From: Micromonospora parathelypteridis
Lineage (GTDB): Bacteria; Actinomycetota; Actinomycetes; Mycobacteriales; Micromonosporaceae
NCBI RefSeq assembly: GCF_014201145.1
Contig: NZ_JACHDP010000001.1
Span: 5,332,001-5,396,000 of the forward strand
Direction: 5' to 3'
DNA: 64,000 bases
Of this stretch, positions 1 to 8,515 are shown piece by piece. Numbering within the stretch: position 1 is the first letter of the stretch; each line of letters begins with the position of its first letter. Below the pieces are notes generated by a model. The model saw only the letters and a program-made list of their open reading frames with translations, was not told where the DNA came from and made no database searches. Both the position numbers and the translations under genes were made by a program.

Positions 1-908
1 GCGTCCAGTACGCCCAGCAGCAGGTGGCCCAGAGCAATCTCTGGCAGGCCGGCGGCAGTCTGGTCTCGGTCGTCGTGGTCTACGTGGTGGTCGCCGGCGG
101 GGCCGACCCGCTGCTGGTGATCGCCGGCGCGGTGCTCGCGGTGCCGCTGGTCAACCTCGCCAACGCCCTCTGCTACTTCGGCTGGCAGGACCGAGGGCTG
201 CGACCCCGCCTGCGGCACGTGCGAGCGGCGGTGGCCCGGGGGCTGCTTCGGCTGGGCGCCCGGTTCTTCCTGCTCTCGGTGCTCTCCTCGGTGGTGCTCA
301 ACCTCGACGGCTTCCTGATCAGCCGGGTGCTCGGGCTTCCCGCCGCGGCGACGTACGCGGTCGTCCTGCGAATGTTCGCCCTGCTGACGCTCTTCATCAC
401 GCTGGTGAACCTGCCGCTGTGGCCGGCCAACGGCGAGGCGTTGGCGCGCGGTGACCTGGCCTGGGTGCGGCGTACGACGCCCCGGATGGTCTACCTGTCC
501 GCCGCCGTGGTCGCCGTGCCGGGAGTTGCGCTCGTGCTCTTCGGTGACGACGTGCTGAGACTCTGGGTGCGCTCCACCGATCTCGCGCCGGTGCCACGCA
601 CCCTGCTTGCCGCGCTCGCCGTGTGGTCGGTGCTGCTGGCCGTCGCGGCCCCGTTGTTCATGGTGCAGAACAGCATCGGTCTGCTCCGGCCCCAGTTCGT
701 CGGTTGGGCGGCCTGCCTGCTGCTGGCCGTACCCCTGAAGATCGTGCTGGCCGCGCGGGTGGGTCTGCCCGGCGTGGCGTTGGCATCGGCCGGAACGTAC
801 GTGTTGACGGTGCTGCCGGCCGCCGTCATCGGTTACCGCCGTGCGATCGCCGGAGCGGAACCGGTGTCCGGCCGGCACGCCCAGATCGAGCCCGTCGTGG
901 GCACCTGA
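1..908 (+). CDS. Polysaccharide flippase (Wzx/MATE-like), 5' end outside window
   Basis: This is the C-terminal part of a polytopic inner-membrane protein of the polysaccharide-export (Wzx/MVF-like) superfamily, which would flip undecaprenyl-linked repeat units. The open frame runs back to the window edge with no stop, so the GTG at 24 is probably internal. About eight hydrophobic segments are visible, separated by Arg-rich loops such as the one near position 430-480. It is the first of two flippase-like genes in this locus; the other is at 9713-11011. The family assignment rests on hydropathy, layout and cluster context rather than a catalytic motif. An alternative is a MATE-type exporter of another substrate. 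Confidence 0.75.
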   Translation, partial: VQYAQQQVAQSNLWQAGGSLVSVVVVYVVVAGGADPLLVIAGAVLAVPLVNLANALCYFGWQDRGLRPRLRHVRAAVARGLLRLGARFFLLSVLSSVVLNLDGFLISRVLGLPAAATYAVVLRMFALLTLFITLVNLPLWPANGEALARGDLAWVRRTTPRMVYLSAAVVAVPGVALVLFGDDVLRLWVRSTDLAPVPRTLLAALAVWSVLLAVAAPLFMVQNSIGLLRPQFVGWAACLLLAVPLKIVLAARVGLPGVALASAGTYVLTVLPAAVIGYRRAIAGAEPVSGRHAQIEPVVGT

Positions 909-1022
909 ACGGGCACCCTGCGGCGTCGCGTCACCTCGCCGCCGGGGTCGCAGTTACCAACCGTGGCGCGGTCAGCGCACCCGGATCGGGTCGTCGCTGA
1001 GCCGCCGTTGGAATGAGGGTTC

Positions 1023-1085
1023 ATGCAGTGTTTGACCGTGAGTGACAGCCCGCGCCACCCGGAGCCGGTCGGAGTCGCAACGTGA
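1023..1085 (+). other. Possible 20-codon leader ORF overlapping the glycosyltransferase start
   Basis: An ATG at 1023, preceded by a GAGGG Shine-Dalgarno-like sequence a few bases upstream, opens a 20-codon frame. Its TGA stop overlaps the GTG start of the next gene (GTGA at 1082-1085). This is the geometry expected for translational coupling or termination-reinitiation. It could be chance in GC-rich DNA, and no conserved peptide is recognised. Confidence 0.25.
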
Positions 1086-2182
1086 CCCGGCCGGTGGTGG
1101 TGCAGCACTCGGCCGGCATCCCCGGGGCCAACGGCCCGTTGACCGCCGTGCAGCGGGTGCTCTCCTCGTCCCTGGCTGACCGGTACGAGTTCGTCCGGAT
1201 GCACCAGAGCGCGGGCAACGGAAGCCTGAATGTGCCGCTGCTGCGGGAGTGGGTGCGCCTGCTTCGGCGGGTCCGACCCGCCCTGGTGCACGTACGGGGG
1301 TTGCAGAACGAGGGGTTGCACGGGGTGCTCGCCGCCCGCCTCGCCGGCTGCCCGCGGGTCCTGGTGACCGTGCACGGCACGGTACGCGACCTGCGTCAGT
1401 CCGGGCGGCCCTGGCGGCGCCGGCTGCTGGTGTACGGCGCCGAGCCCGCGACCCTGCGGCTGGCCACCCACGTCGGCACCGTCTGCGAGTACGCCGCCGG
1501 CCGGGGCTTCCTCGGCGGCCTGGGCGGGAAGTTCGTCGGGGTGATTCCCAACGGGGTGCCGCTGCCGACGCGCCCCCGCGCGTCCCGGGATCGGGTCCGT
1601 GCCGAACTGGACCTGCGCCCCGACGACGTGGCCATGATCGCGGTGTCCCGGTTGACCTGGGAGAAGGGGTACGCCGTCCTCGCCGACGCGCTGCGCCGGC
1701 TGCCACCGTCCACCAACCGGCGGCAGCAGCAGTCCGCCGCCCGGCGGGTGTTGCTGGTCGCCGGTGACGGACCCGACCGGGACGCGGTCGCGGCCCTCCT
1801 GGCCGGGGTCGACGGGGTCGAGGTGCGGCTGCTCGGCAACCGGCTCGACGTGCCCGACCTGCTCGCCGCGGCGGACGTCTTCGTCTTCCCGACCCTGCAC
1901 GAGAACCTTTCCAACGCGCTGCTGGAGGCGATGGCGCACGGGCTGCCGGTCGTCGCGTCGGCGGTCGGCGGCAACGTCGAGGTGCTGCGCGCGGGCGGCG
2001 GACGGCTGGTGCCAGCGGGTGATCCAGACGCCCTGGCCGGGGCGCTGTCGCCGCTGCTCGACGACGCCGCCGAGCGCCGCCACGTGGGCGAGTTGGGCCG
2101 CAAGGTGGTAGCCGAGAGCTACAGCCTCGACGTCATGCTCGGCGCCCTCGACCGGGTCTACCAGCGGATCATCCAGGAGTAG
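1082..2182 (+). CDS. Glycosyltransferase family 4 (GT-B)
   Basis: A 366-residue cytosolic or membrane-associated glycosyltransferase, predicted to add one sugar to the lipid-linked repeat unit of the surface polysaccharide. The N-terminal half resembles glycosyltransferase subdomain 4. The C-terminal GT4 domain has the E-x7-E nucleotide-sugar motif (E274 and E282) followed by a glycine-rich loop. Length is normal for the family. The GTG start has a CGGAG seven bases upstream. The gene ends shortly before the epimerase gene, so they are probably cotranscribed. Donor and acceptor cannot be read from the sequence. Confidence 0.88.
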   Translation: MTRPVVVQHSAGIPGANGPLTAVQRVLSSSLADRYEFVRMHQSAGNGSLNVPLLREWVRLLRRVRPALVHVRGLQNEGLHGVLAARLAGCPRVLVTVHGTVRDLRQSGRPWRRRLLVYGAEPATLRLATHVGTVCEYAAGRGFLGGLGGKFVGVIPNGVPLPTRPRASRDRVRAELDLRPDDVAMIAVSRLTWEKGYAVLADALRRLPPSTNRRQQQSAARRVLLVAGDGPDRDAVAALLAGVDGVEVRLLGNRLDVPDLLAAADVFVFPTLHENLSNALLEAMAHGLPVVASAVGGNVEVLRAGGGRLVPAGDPDALAGALSPLLDDAAERRHVGELGRKVVAESYSLDVMLGALDRVYQRIIQE

Positions 2183-2312
2183 CACGATCACGTGACCTGC
2201 GGGACCAGCGCTCGTTGTCCCACTGGCGGCCGTCGCGGTCGCTGCCGCTGTGCCGTCGGGTGGGCTCCACGCCGCCCGCCCGCTCGGGGGCCGAGCCGAG
2301 CAGGGAGACGCG

Positions 2313-3257
2313 TTGAAGGTAGTGGTGACCGGGGGTGCCGGCTTCATTGGCGCCAACCTGGTGCGGGCGCTGGACCAGGCCCCACAGGTGAGCGAGGTCG
2401 TGGTCGTCGATGACCTGTCCACTGGCCTGCTGGACAATCTGCATGGCCAGCCGGCCCGGCTGTACCAGGGCACCGTGCTCGACCCGGACCTGCTGGACGA
2501 GGCGTTCGTCGGTGCGGCCACCGTGGTGCACCTGGGCGCCCTCGGCTCGGTGCCGCGCTCCATCGACCGGCCACTGCCCACCCACCACGCCAACGCCACC
2601 GGGACGCTGATGGTGCTGGAGGCGGCCCGCCGGCACGGCGTACAGCAGGTGATTCTCTCGTCGTCCTCGTCGGTCTACGGTGCCAATCCGGTGCTGCCCC
2701 GACAGGAGGGGTTGCGGCCCATGCCGGTCTCGCCGTACGCGGTCTCCAAGCTGGCCGCCGAGGCGTACGCGGTCGCCTACGCCTCCTGCTACGACATTGG
2801 CGTGCTGCCGTTCCGCTTCTTCAACGTCTTCGGCCCACGGCAGGCGGCACACCACGCGTACGCCGCGGTGTTGCCCCGGTTCATCACCGCCGCGCTCGCC
2901 GGTGAGCCGCTGCGGGTGCACGGCGACGGCCGGCAGACCCGCGACTTCACCTTCGTCGGCAGCGTCACCTCGGTGATCGTCGACGCCATCGTCCGCCGGG
3001 TGTCCACCACCGACGTGGTCAACCTTGCCTTCGGCGCGCGGATCTCGCTGCTCGACCTGATCGCCGAGATGGAGCGCATCCTGGGTCGCCCGTTGCCGGT
3101 GAAGCACGAACCGCCGCGCGCCGGTGACGTGCGGGACTCGCAGGCCGACTGCACCCGGCTGCGGGAGCTGTTTCCCTCGGTGGGGCCGGTGCCGCTGCGC
3201 ACCGGTCTCGAGCAGACCGTGGCCTGGATGTCCGGTCGCGTGCTCGCGGGTCAGTAG
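2313..3257 (+). CDS. NAD-dependent sugar epimerase (GalE/WbpP-like SDR)
   Basis: An extended short-chain dehydrogenase of 314 residues, predicted to interconvert C4 epimers of a UDP-sugar such as UDP-Glc/Gal or UDP-GlcNAc/GalNAc. The NAD fold starts at once with GxxGxxG (residues 7-13). The serine-rich SSSSSVYG strand and YxxxK (Y142, K146) are present. The start chosen is TTG 2313, which follows CAGGGAG and places the Rossmann strand at the N-terminus; an upstream in-frame GTG at 2250 would add a disordered leader. It lies downstream of the GT4 gene and its 3' end overlaps the convergent polymerase gene by seven bases. Substrate is not determinable by eye. Confidence 0.85.
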   Translation: MKVVVTGGAGFIGANLVRALDQAPQVSEVVVVDDLSTGLLDNLHGQPARLYQGTVLDPDLLDEAFVGAATVVHLGALGSVPRSIDRPLPTHHANATGTLMVLEAARRHGVQQVILSSSSSVYGANPVLPRQEGLRPMPVSPYAVSKLAAEAYAVAYASCYDIGVLPFRFFNVFGPRQAAHHAYAAVLPRFITAALAGEPLRVHGDGRQTRDFTFVGSVTSVIVDAIVRRVSTTDVVNLAFGARISLLDLIAEMERILGRPLPVKHEPPRAGDVRDSQADCTRLRELFPSVGPVPLRTGLEQTVAWMSGRVLAGQ

Positions 3258-4744
3258 GTCGCCGGGCGTCGCATCCGCTCGGCTGATCTCGCGCTGCTCA
3301 GGGGGCGCCCGACCGGGTGTGGCCAGGCTCCGACCCGTCCCGCCGCCAGGGCGGTGTGCGGCGGCGCTGTTTTCGGGCCGCTCTGTGACACCGGAGGGCG
3401 CAACGCCGCTGGCGCGACGGACACGAGCGCGAGGGCCACGAAACACACCGGCGAGACCTCCCAGTGACCGGTCAGCCAGATCGGCGTCTGGCTGACCAGG
3501 AAGACGCCCGCCACGCGGAAGCAGGTGGGCGAGGAGTGCCGGAAGGGGCCGGCCAGCGCGAACGTGAGCAGTCCGGCGTAGAGGAGGACCCCGATCAATC
3601 CCAGGTCGTTGCCCACGCTCAACAGGAGATTGTGCGCTCCCACCTGCAGATCGCCGGTGGCGGTCAACATGCCGGGACCGATGCCGAGCACCGGTGACTC
3701 GCCCCAGGACGACAACGCGTACGGCCAGATGTACAGCCGCCCGGACAGGTCCCCGGTGGCCCGGCCCGCGAAGTAGCCATCGAGCCAGAGCATCTCGGAG
3801 CCGAGCACCCGGTAGAGACCGAGCGGCACCCCGATGAGGACGATGGGCACCACGACGACAGCCAACGTCCGCGCCGGCCGCGCCGCCACGGTGCTCAACA
3901 GCAGGAAGCCGAGAGCGACCAGGATCGCGATCAACGCTCCCCGCGTCCCGGTGAGGAGCACTCCCCAGAACAGGACGGCCGCGATCGCGGCGATGCAGAG
4001 CATCTCGATCTTCGTTGAGGGACGCAGCAGCAACAGCACGCCGGCGAGCATGACGCCGGCCGCGAGACTGTACGCCGTGTAGTTGTAGTTGACTCCCTCG
4101 ACGCCGTACCGGATCGAGAAGTCCAACACCGAGTCGCGAGCCGTCAACGAGTTGGGGACGGGGTTGTTGATCAGCTTGACGGTGGTGGCGATGCAGCCGG
4201 CCAGGAAGGCGTAGCCGACGGCGAAGAGCGCCATTCGGGTCCGGACGACGTGGCGGACGGCGATGAACATGGCGCAGGCAGCGCCGTACAGATAGGCCAT
4301 GCGAAGCGCGGCGTCGAAGTCCGCCGCCCAGAACAGCGTGACGCAGACCCACAACCCGGTGGCGGCGGCCAGCACGTCGGGTGGGAGGAGCCGGGGCGCC
4401 CGGCCACTCACCAGGATGGCCGCGAGGGCGGCGACCGCGCCATAGCGGTTCGTGGCGCTGGTGGCCCATTGGCTGCCGAAGGCGATCGCGCAGACGAGCA
4501 CGAGCCCGGGAATGTGCCGTGCCGACAGTGGTCGGTCCCCGGGCACGGGCGTCGCCCCGACCGGGTGGCGTCCGGTGGCCCGGCCGGTCGCGGCCCGGGC
4601 CCCGGCCAGGGAGGGCGTGAGAGCGTGGCGTCCTTCGCGATCGGGCAGGACCGCCGTCACCTCAGCCGTCCCGGGGTAGTTGCGAGCGTCGCCACGGTCG
4701 TCGTCCTGTCCAACATTCGTCGCCTTCCTCAAGCCCGCAGTCAA
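3251..4744 (-). CDS. O-antigen polymerase/ligase-like membrane protein (Wzy/WaaL family)
   Basis: A large integral membrane protein with roughly ten to twelve predicted transmembrane segments and a long periplasm-equivalent loop, which is the architecture of Wzy polymerases and WaaL-type ligases. It is predicted to join flipped repeat units outside the membrane. The TTG at 4744 gives 497 residues, but the first 50-80 residues look non-membrane and low-complexity, so the true start may be further in. It is divergent from the glycosyltransferase gene at 4900, and the AT-richer interval between them probably carries both promoters. Wzy and WaaL cannot be separated without structural comparison. 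Confidence 0.75.
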   Translation of the reverse strand: MTAGLRKATNVGQDDDRGDARNYPGTAEVTAVLPDREGRHALTPSLAGARAATGRATGRHPVGATPVPGDRPLSARHIPGLVLVCAIAFGSQWATSATNRYGAVAALAAILVSGRAPRLLPPDVLAAATGLWVCVTLFWAADFDAALRMAYLYGAACAMFIAVRHVVRTRMALFAVGYAFLAGCIATTVKLINNPVPNSLTARDSVLDFSIRYGVEGVNYNYTAYSLAAGVMLAGVLLLLRPSTKIEMLCIAAIAAVLFWGVLLTGTRGALIAILVALGFLLLSTVAARPARTLAVVVVPIVLIGVPLGLYRVLGSEMLWLDGYFAGRATGDLSGRLYIWPYALSSWGESPVLGIGPGMLTATGDLQVGAHNLLLSVGNDLGLIGVLLYAGLLTFALAGPFRHSSPTCFRVAGVFLVSQTPIWLTGHWEVSPVCFVALALVSVAPAALRPPVSQSGPKTAPPHTALAAGRVGAWPHPVGRPLSSARSAERMRRPATY

Positions 4745-4899
4745 ACCACCATAAGGCCACGCAACCCATCAAAGTGGAAAAGGCGCACATTCCTGATTCG
4801 CCTGGCGGCTCCGCCTGCATAACCATCGGCCGTCGCCGAGGGTTATTGCTCCGAGGCGGTCGTGCAGGACGCACCGCTGTGCCCCGGGGGAGTGTCGCC

Positions 4900-6198
4900 A
4901 TGTCCGACGATCGGATCCTGCGCGTCGCGCTGCTCGGGTTCACGCTGCCCGACGAGGTGCTCAGGCGGGTGATGGCCGGCGACGCCACGCATGCCACGCA
5001 GACCCACACCTTCGCCTGGGCCGTGGTCAACGGCCTGCGCGACGCCGGCTGCGCCGTACGTCTGCTCTCCGCGGCGCCGGTGTCGAACTACCCGCGCAAC
5101 CGTCGGCTCCGGTTCCGCGCCAGCCGTTTCCACCACGACGGGGTCGACGGCCAGCAACTCGGCTTCCTGAACGTCCTGGGCATCAAGCACCTCAGCCGGT
5201 TCTTCTCGGCCTGGTGGCACGGCAGTCGATCGACCAGGCGGGACCCGGTCGACGTCCTCCTGATCCACGGCGTGCACACGCCGTTCCTCTGGTGTGGGTT
5301 GGCGCTGGCCCGCCTGCGCCGCATTCCCGTGGTGCCGATCCTCACCGACCCCCCGGGAGTGGGGCAGCCGGGGGAGGGACGTGCGGTGCGGCTGCTGCGC
5401 GGGCTCGACGTGGCGCTGGTCCGGGCGGCCCTGAAGCGCTGCTCGGGGGTGATCGCCCTGACGCTCCCGCTCGCCGAGGACTTCGCCCCGGGGCGTCCCC
5501 GTCTCATCATGGAGGGCATCTGCACCCCACCACCTGCAGTCGGCCCTCGACCGCAGGTCGGCAGCGGGACCCGGGAGATCATCTATGCCGGCGGGTTGAG
5601 CCACTCGTACGGCGTGGACCGTCTGGTGGAAGCGTTTCGTGGGCTGTCCGACCCCGACCTGCGGCTGTCCGTCTTCGGTCGCGGTGAACTCGAACCGTGG
5701 CTCCGCGACCAGGCGTCCGCCGATCCGCGCATCGCCGCACCGCAACTGCTCGACCGGGCCCGGCTCGGCCAGCGCCTGGCCGGCGCCGCGGTGCTGGTCA
5801 ACCCTCGCCCCGTCGACCAGTACTTCGTCCCCTACTCGTTCCCCTCGAAGATCATCGAATATCTCGCGAACGGCGTGCCGGTGGTGTCGACGAGTCTGCC
5901 GGGCATTCCCGACGACTACCGGCCGTACCTGGTCTACGCCGCGACAGACACGGCCGCGGGGCTACGCGCCGCGATCGAGCAGGTTCTCGGGATGCCGGCG
6001 GGCGAGGCCGCGGCGCTCGGGGCGGCGGGACGGGACTTCGTCGTTCAGACCCGCAACCGTGCCGTGCAGGGTCAGCGGATGCAGGGCTTCCTGGTCGGGC
6101 TCGTGGACGGGTCCGCCACGCACGGGGTGACGACGCAGCGGTCCGTCACCGGGCGTGACACCGAGTCGCGTGCCGTCGCCAGCCGATCCGACCGCTGA
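4900..6198 (+). CDS. Glycosyltransferase (GT4-like, GT-B fold)
   Basis: A 432-residue glycosyltransferase predicted to act on the polysaccharide repeat unit. A C-terminal donor-binding Rossmann domain begins near residue 225 (IIYAGGLSHSYGVDRLVEAF). Toward the end is an FPSKIIEYLANG segment typical of GT4 enzymes that lack a full E-x7-E. The ATG at 4900 follows a GGGGGAG ribosome site by seven bases, so a longer frame from 4774 is disfavoured. A Rho-independent-terminator-like hairpin lies about 75 bases past the stop, before capE. The acceptor is unknown. Confidence 0.82.
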   Translation: MSDDRILRVALLGFTLPDEVLRRVMAGDATHATQTHTFAWAVVNGLRDAGCAVRLLSAAPVSNYPRNRRLRFRASRFHHDGVDGQQLGFLNVLGIKHLSRFFSAWWHGSRSTRRDPVDVLLIHGVHTPFLWCGLALARLRRIPVVPILTDPPGVGQPGEGRAVRLLRGLDVALVRAALKRCSGVIALTLPLAEDFAPGRPRLIMEGICTPPPAVGPRPQVGSGTREIIYAGGLSHSYGVDRLVEAFRGLSDPDLRLSVFGRGELEPWLRDQASADPRIAAPQLLDRARLGQRLAGAAVLVNPRPVDQYFVPYSFPSKIIEYLANGVPVVSTSLPGIPDDYRPYLVYAATDTAAGLRAAIEQVLGMPAGEAAALGAAGRDFVVQTRNRAVQGQRMQGFLVGLVDGSATHGVTTQRSVTGRDTESRAVASRSDR

Positions 6199-6261
6199 CC
6201 AGTGGACCGTTTGTCTGGAATGCAATTTTTGCCACTACCCAGGGTTCGATAGCTCGTTGAC

Positions 6262-6300
6262 CCGGACGAGTGCGTCCGGCCACCCAGTGCCGGACTTTTT
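6262..6300 (+). promoter_or_regulatory. Attenuator-like pair of mutually exclusive hairpins upstream of capE
   Basis: GTCCGG at 6274-6279 can pair with CCGGAC at 6262-6267 (six pairs, six-base loop). As GTCCGGC at 6274-6280 it can instead pair with GCCGGAC at 6289-6295 (seven pairs, eight-base loop), immediately followed by five T at 6296-6300. The second structure is a canonical intrinsic terminator only 31 bases before the capE start. The first would prevent it. It may simply terminate the upstream glycosyltransferase transcript. Alternatively it may act as a conditional attenuator for capEFG. Confidence 0.6.
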
Positions 6301-6326
6301 CTTGAACATGAACGAACGGAGTGGTT

Positions 6327-7367
6327 GTGAGCGCTGTGCCTGCCGGTTGCCGGGTCTTGATCACCGGCGGTACCGGATCCTTTGGGCGGACGATGACCCG
6401 TCGCCTGCTCGACGGCGATGTCGGCGAGGTCCGGGTGTTGAGCCGGGACGAGGCCAAACAGGACGCCATGCGGCGGCAACTCGGGGACGACCGGGTGCGG
6501 TACCTGGTCGGTGACACCCGGGACGCCGACTCGGTGCTTCGCGCCACCCGCGACGTCGACTACGTCTTCCACGCCGCCGCGCTCAAGCAGGTGCCCTCCT
6601 GCGAGTTCTTCCCGCTGGAGGCGGTGCGCACCAACATCCTGGGCAGCGGCAACGTCATCGAGGCCGCAGAGCGCAACGGCGTCGGTTCGGTCGTGGTGCT
6701 CAGCACGGACAAGGCCGTGCACCCGATCAACGCGATGGGGATGAGCAAGGCGTTGATGGAGAAGGTGGCCCAGGCGTACGCCCGTAACAACCCGCGCAGT
6801 CGTACCGTCGTCTCCTGCGTCCGGTACGGCAACGTCATGTACTCCCGTGGCTCGGTGATCCCTCTCTTCGTGGAGCAGATCAAGGCCGGCCGCGCCCCGA
6901 CAGTCACCGACCCGACGATGACCCGGTTCCTCATGTCGCTGGCCGACTCCGTCGACCTGGTCGAGCACGCGTTCCAACACGCCCGGCCCGGCGACATCTT
7001 CATCCGCAAGGCCGCGGCGAGCACCGTCGGCGACCTCGCCGCGGCGGTGTGCGAACTCTTCGACGCGCCGTCGAAGATCGAGTCCATCGGCGTACGACAC
7101 GGCGAGAAGCACCACGAGACCCTCGCCAGCCGCGAAGAGCTGGCGCAGGCGGAGGACTTCGGCGAGTTCTACCGGGTGCCGGTCGACGCCCGGGACCTCA
7201 ACTACGCGCTCTACGTCTCCGAGGGGGAGTTGGGCGAGACGCCGGCCGAGGAGTTCAACTCCGCGAACGCGCGGCGGCTGGACGTACCGCAGATCGTGCA
7301 GCTGCTGCAGACGCTGCCCGAGATCCGGGCCGAGCTGGCTCTGCGCGACCCGGTGCTGTCGTGCTGA
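6327..7367 (+). CDS. capE: UDP-GlcNAc 4,6-dehydratase/5-epimerase (CapE/FnlA/WbjB type)
   Basis: A 346-residue SDR enzyme predicted to perform the first step of UDP-N-acetyl-L-fucosamine synthesis, converting UDP-GlcNAc to the 4-keto-6-deoxy-L-arabino sugar. NAD binding is shown by GxxGxxG at residues 14-20. The catalytic region reads AMGMSKALMEK: a methionine stands where other SDRs have tyrosine, as in the CapE/FlaA1 family. GTG 6327 is chosen over GTG 6321 because GGAG lies five bases upstream of it. It overlaps capF by seven bases and is followed by capG, which supports the pathway call strongly. Confidence 0.9.
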   Translation: MSAVPAGCRVLITGGTGSFGRTMTRRLLDGDVGEVRVLSRDEAKQDAMRRQLGDDRVRYLVGDTRDADSVLRATRDVDYVFHAAALKQVPSCEFFPLEAVRTNILGSGNVIEAAERNGVGSVVVLSTDKAVHPINAMGMSKALMEKVAQAYARNNPRSRTVVSCVRYGNVMYSRGSVIPLFVEQIKAGRAPTVTDPTMTRFLMSLADSVDLVEHAFQHARPGDIFIRKAAASTVGDLAAAVCELFDAPSKIESIGVRHGEKHHETLASREELAQAEDFGEFYRVPVDARDLNYALYVSEGELGETPAEEFNSANARRLDVPQIVQLLQTLPEIRAELALRDPVLSC

Positions 7368-8485
7368 GGATCGCGGTCACCGGCGCCGGAGGGTTCCTCG
7401 GCTGGCACGTGCGCGTCCTGGCCCGGGCGCTCGGGTGGCCCGAGCCGGTGGTGATCAGCCGAGGAGACCTGTTCGACGAGGCGGCGCTCGCCGCCCGGCT
7501 GGACGGCGTCGACCGCGTGTTGCACCTGGCCGGGGTCAACCGGGGCGATCCCGTCGAGGTGGCCACCGCGAACGTTGACCTCGCCGCCGCGTTGGCCCGT
7601 GGTCTGCGCCGGTGCGTCACGCCGCCCGGCGCGGTCGTCTTCGCCAACTCGGTGCAGGCCGGAAACTGCACGCCGTACGGCGATGCGAAGGCCGTCGCCG
7701 CGGCGACCCTCGCGGCGGCCCGACCCGACCTGATCGACGTACTGCTGCCGAACCTGTACGGCGAACACGGCCGGCCGCACTACAACTCGGTGGTGGCCAC
7801 GTTCTGCCGGCTGCTCGCCGAGGGGCGTGCTCCGCAGGTGCACGAGGACCGGCAGATGGAGTTGGTGCATGTCACCGACGCCGCGGCCCGGCTGCTCGGG
7901 GTCCCGGAGGACGGCTCCTGGGACCCGTCGATGCCGATGCTGCGGATCGGCGTACGCGAACTCGCCAACCGGTTGGCCGCCTTCGCCGACATCTACCGCA
8001 ACGGGGAGATCCCACGCCTGGTCGACCGACACGACGTGCGGCTGTTCAACACCTACCGGTCGCAGTGCTTCCCGGCGCACTACCCGCTACCGCTGCCCCG
8101 GCACGCCGATTCACGCGGTGAGCTGGTCGAGGCGGTACGCGCGCATGGGACCGCCGGGCAGACGTTCTGCTCCACCACCCGTCCCGGCATCACCCGGGGT
8201 GAGCATTTCCACCTGGCGAAGGTGGAGCGGTTCGTGGTGCTGCGCGGTAGCGCCGAGATCAGCCTGCGGCGGGTCAGCGAGGACACGGTGGTGCGGTTCC
8301 AGGTGAGCGGGGATGAACCCGTGGTGGTGGACATGCCGACCATGTGGGCGCACAAGATCGTCAACACCGGTTCGGACGAACTCTTCACCCTCTTCTGGGT
8401 CAACGAGCTGTTCGACCCGGCCCGCCCCGACACCTACCCGGAACGGGTGGAGGCGGCAGAGCCGGTCCCGGCGGTGCTGGCGTGA
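7361..8485 (+). CDS. capF: UDP-2-acetamido-2,6-dideoxy-hexulose reductase (CapF/FnlB type), SDR plus cupin
   Basis: A 374-residue two-domain enzyme predicted for step two of UDP-L-FucNAc synthesis. The N-terminal SDR domain carries GAGGFLG near residues 8-14. The C-terminal cupin domain, from about residue 245, has the metal-ligand pattern GEHFHLAKVE. This fusion is characteristic of CapF. GTG 7361 overlaps the end of capE, indicating translational coupling; longer upstream frames are shadows of capE. Its stop codon lies in a 17-bp tandem duplication that also supplies the capG ribosome site. Confidence 0.9.
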   Translation: MLRIAVTGAGGFLGWHVRVLARALGWPEPVVISRGDLFDEAALAARLDGVDRVLHLAGVNRGDPVEVATANVDLAAALARGLRRCVTPPGAVVFANSVQAGNCTPYGDAKAVAAATLAAARPDLIDVLLPNLYGEHGRPHYNSVVATFCRLLAEGRAPQVHEDRQMELVHVTDAAARLLGVPEDGSWDPSMPMLRIGVRELANRLAAFADIYRNGEIPRLVDRHDVRLFNTYRSQCFPAHYPLPLPRHADSRGELVEAVRAHGTAGQTFCSTTRPGITRGEHFHLAKVERFVVLRGSAEISLRRVSEDTVVRFQVSGDEPVVVDMPTMWAHKIVNTGSDELFTLFWVNELFDPARPDTYPERVEAAEPVPAVLA

Positions 8486-8510
8486 CGGAGGGACTGGCGT
8501 GACGGAGGGA
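8477..8510 (+). repeat. Perfect 17-bp tandem duplication at the capF-capG junction
   Basis: The word CTGGCGTGACGGAGGGA occurs twice back to back (8477-8493 and 8494-8510). The first copy contains the capF stop codon. The second supplies the GGAGGG placed six bases before the capG ATG. The duplication therefore doubles the ribosome-binding element between the two genes. Confidence 0.9.
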
Positions 8511-8515
8511 TTGGT

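Noticed and set aside
2169..4469. Long - strand frame across the epimerase gene and the polymerase region
   Set aside because: Low-complexity Arg/Gly/His content and overlap with two well-supported genes.
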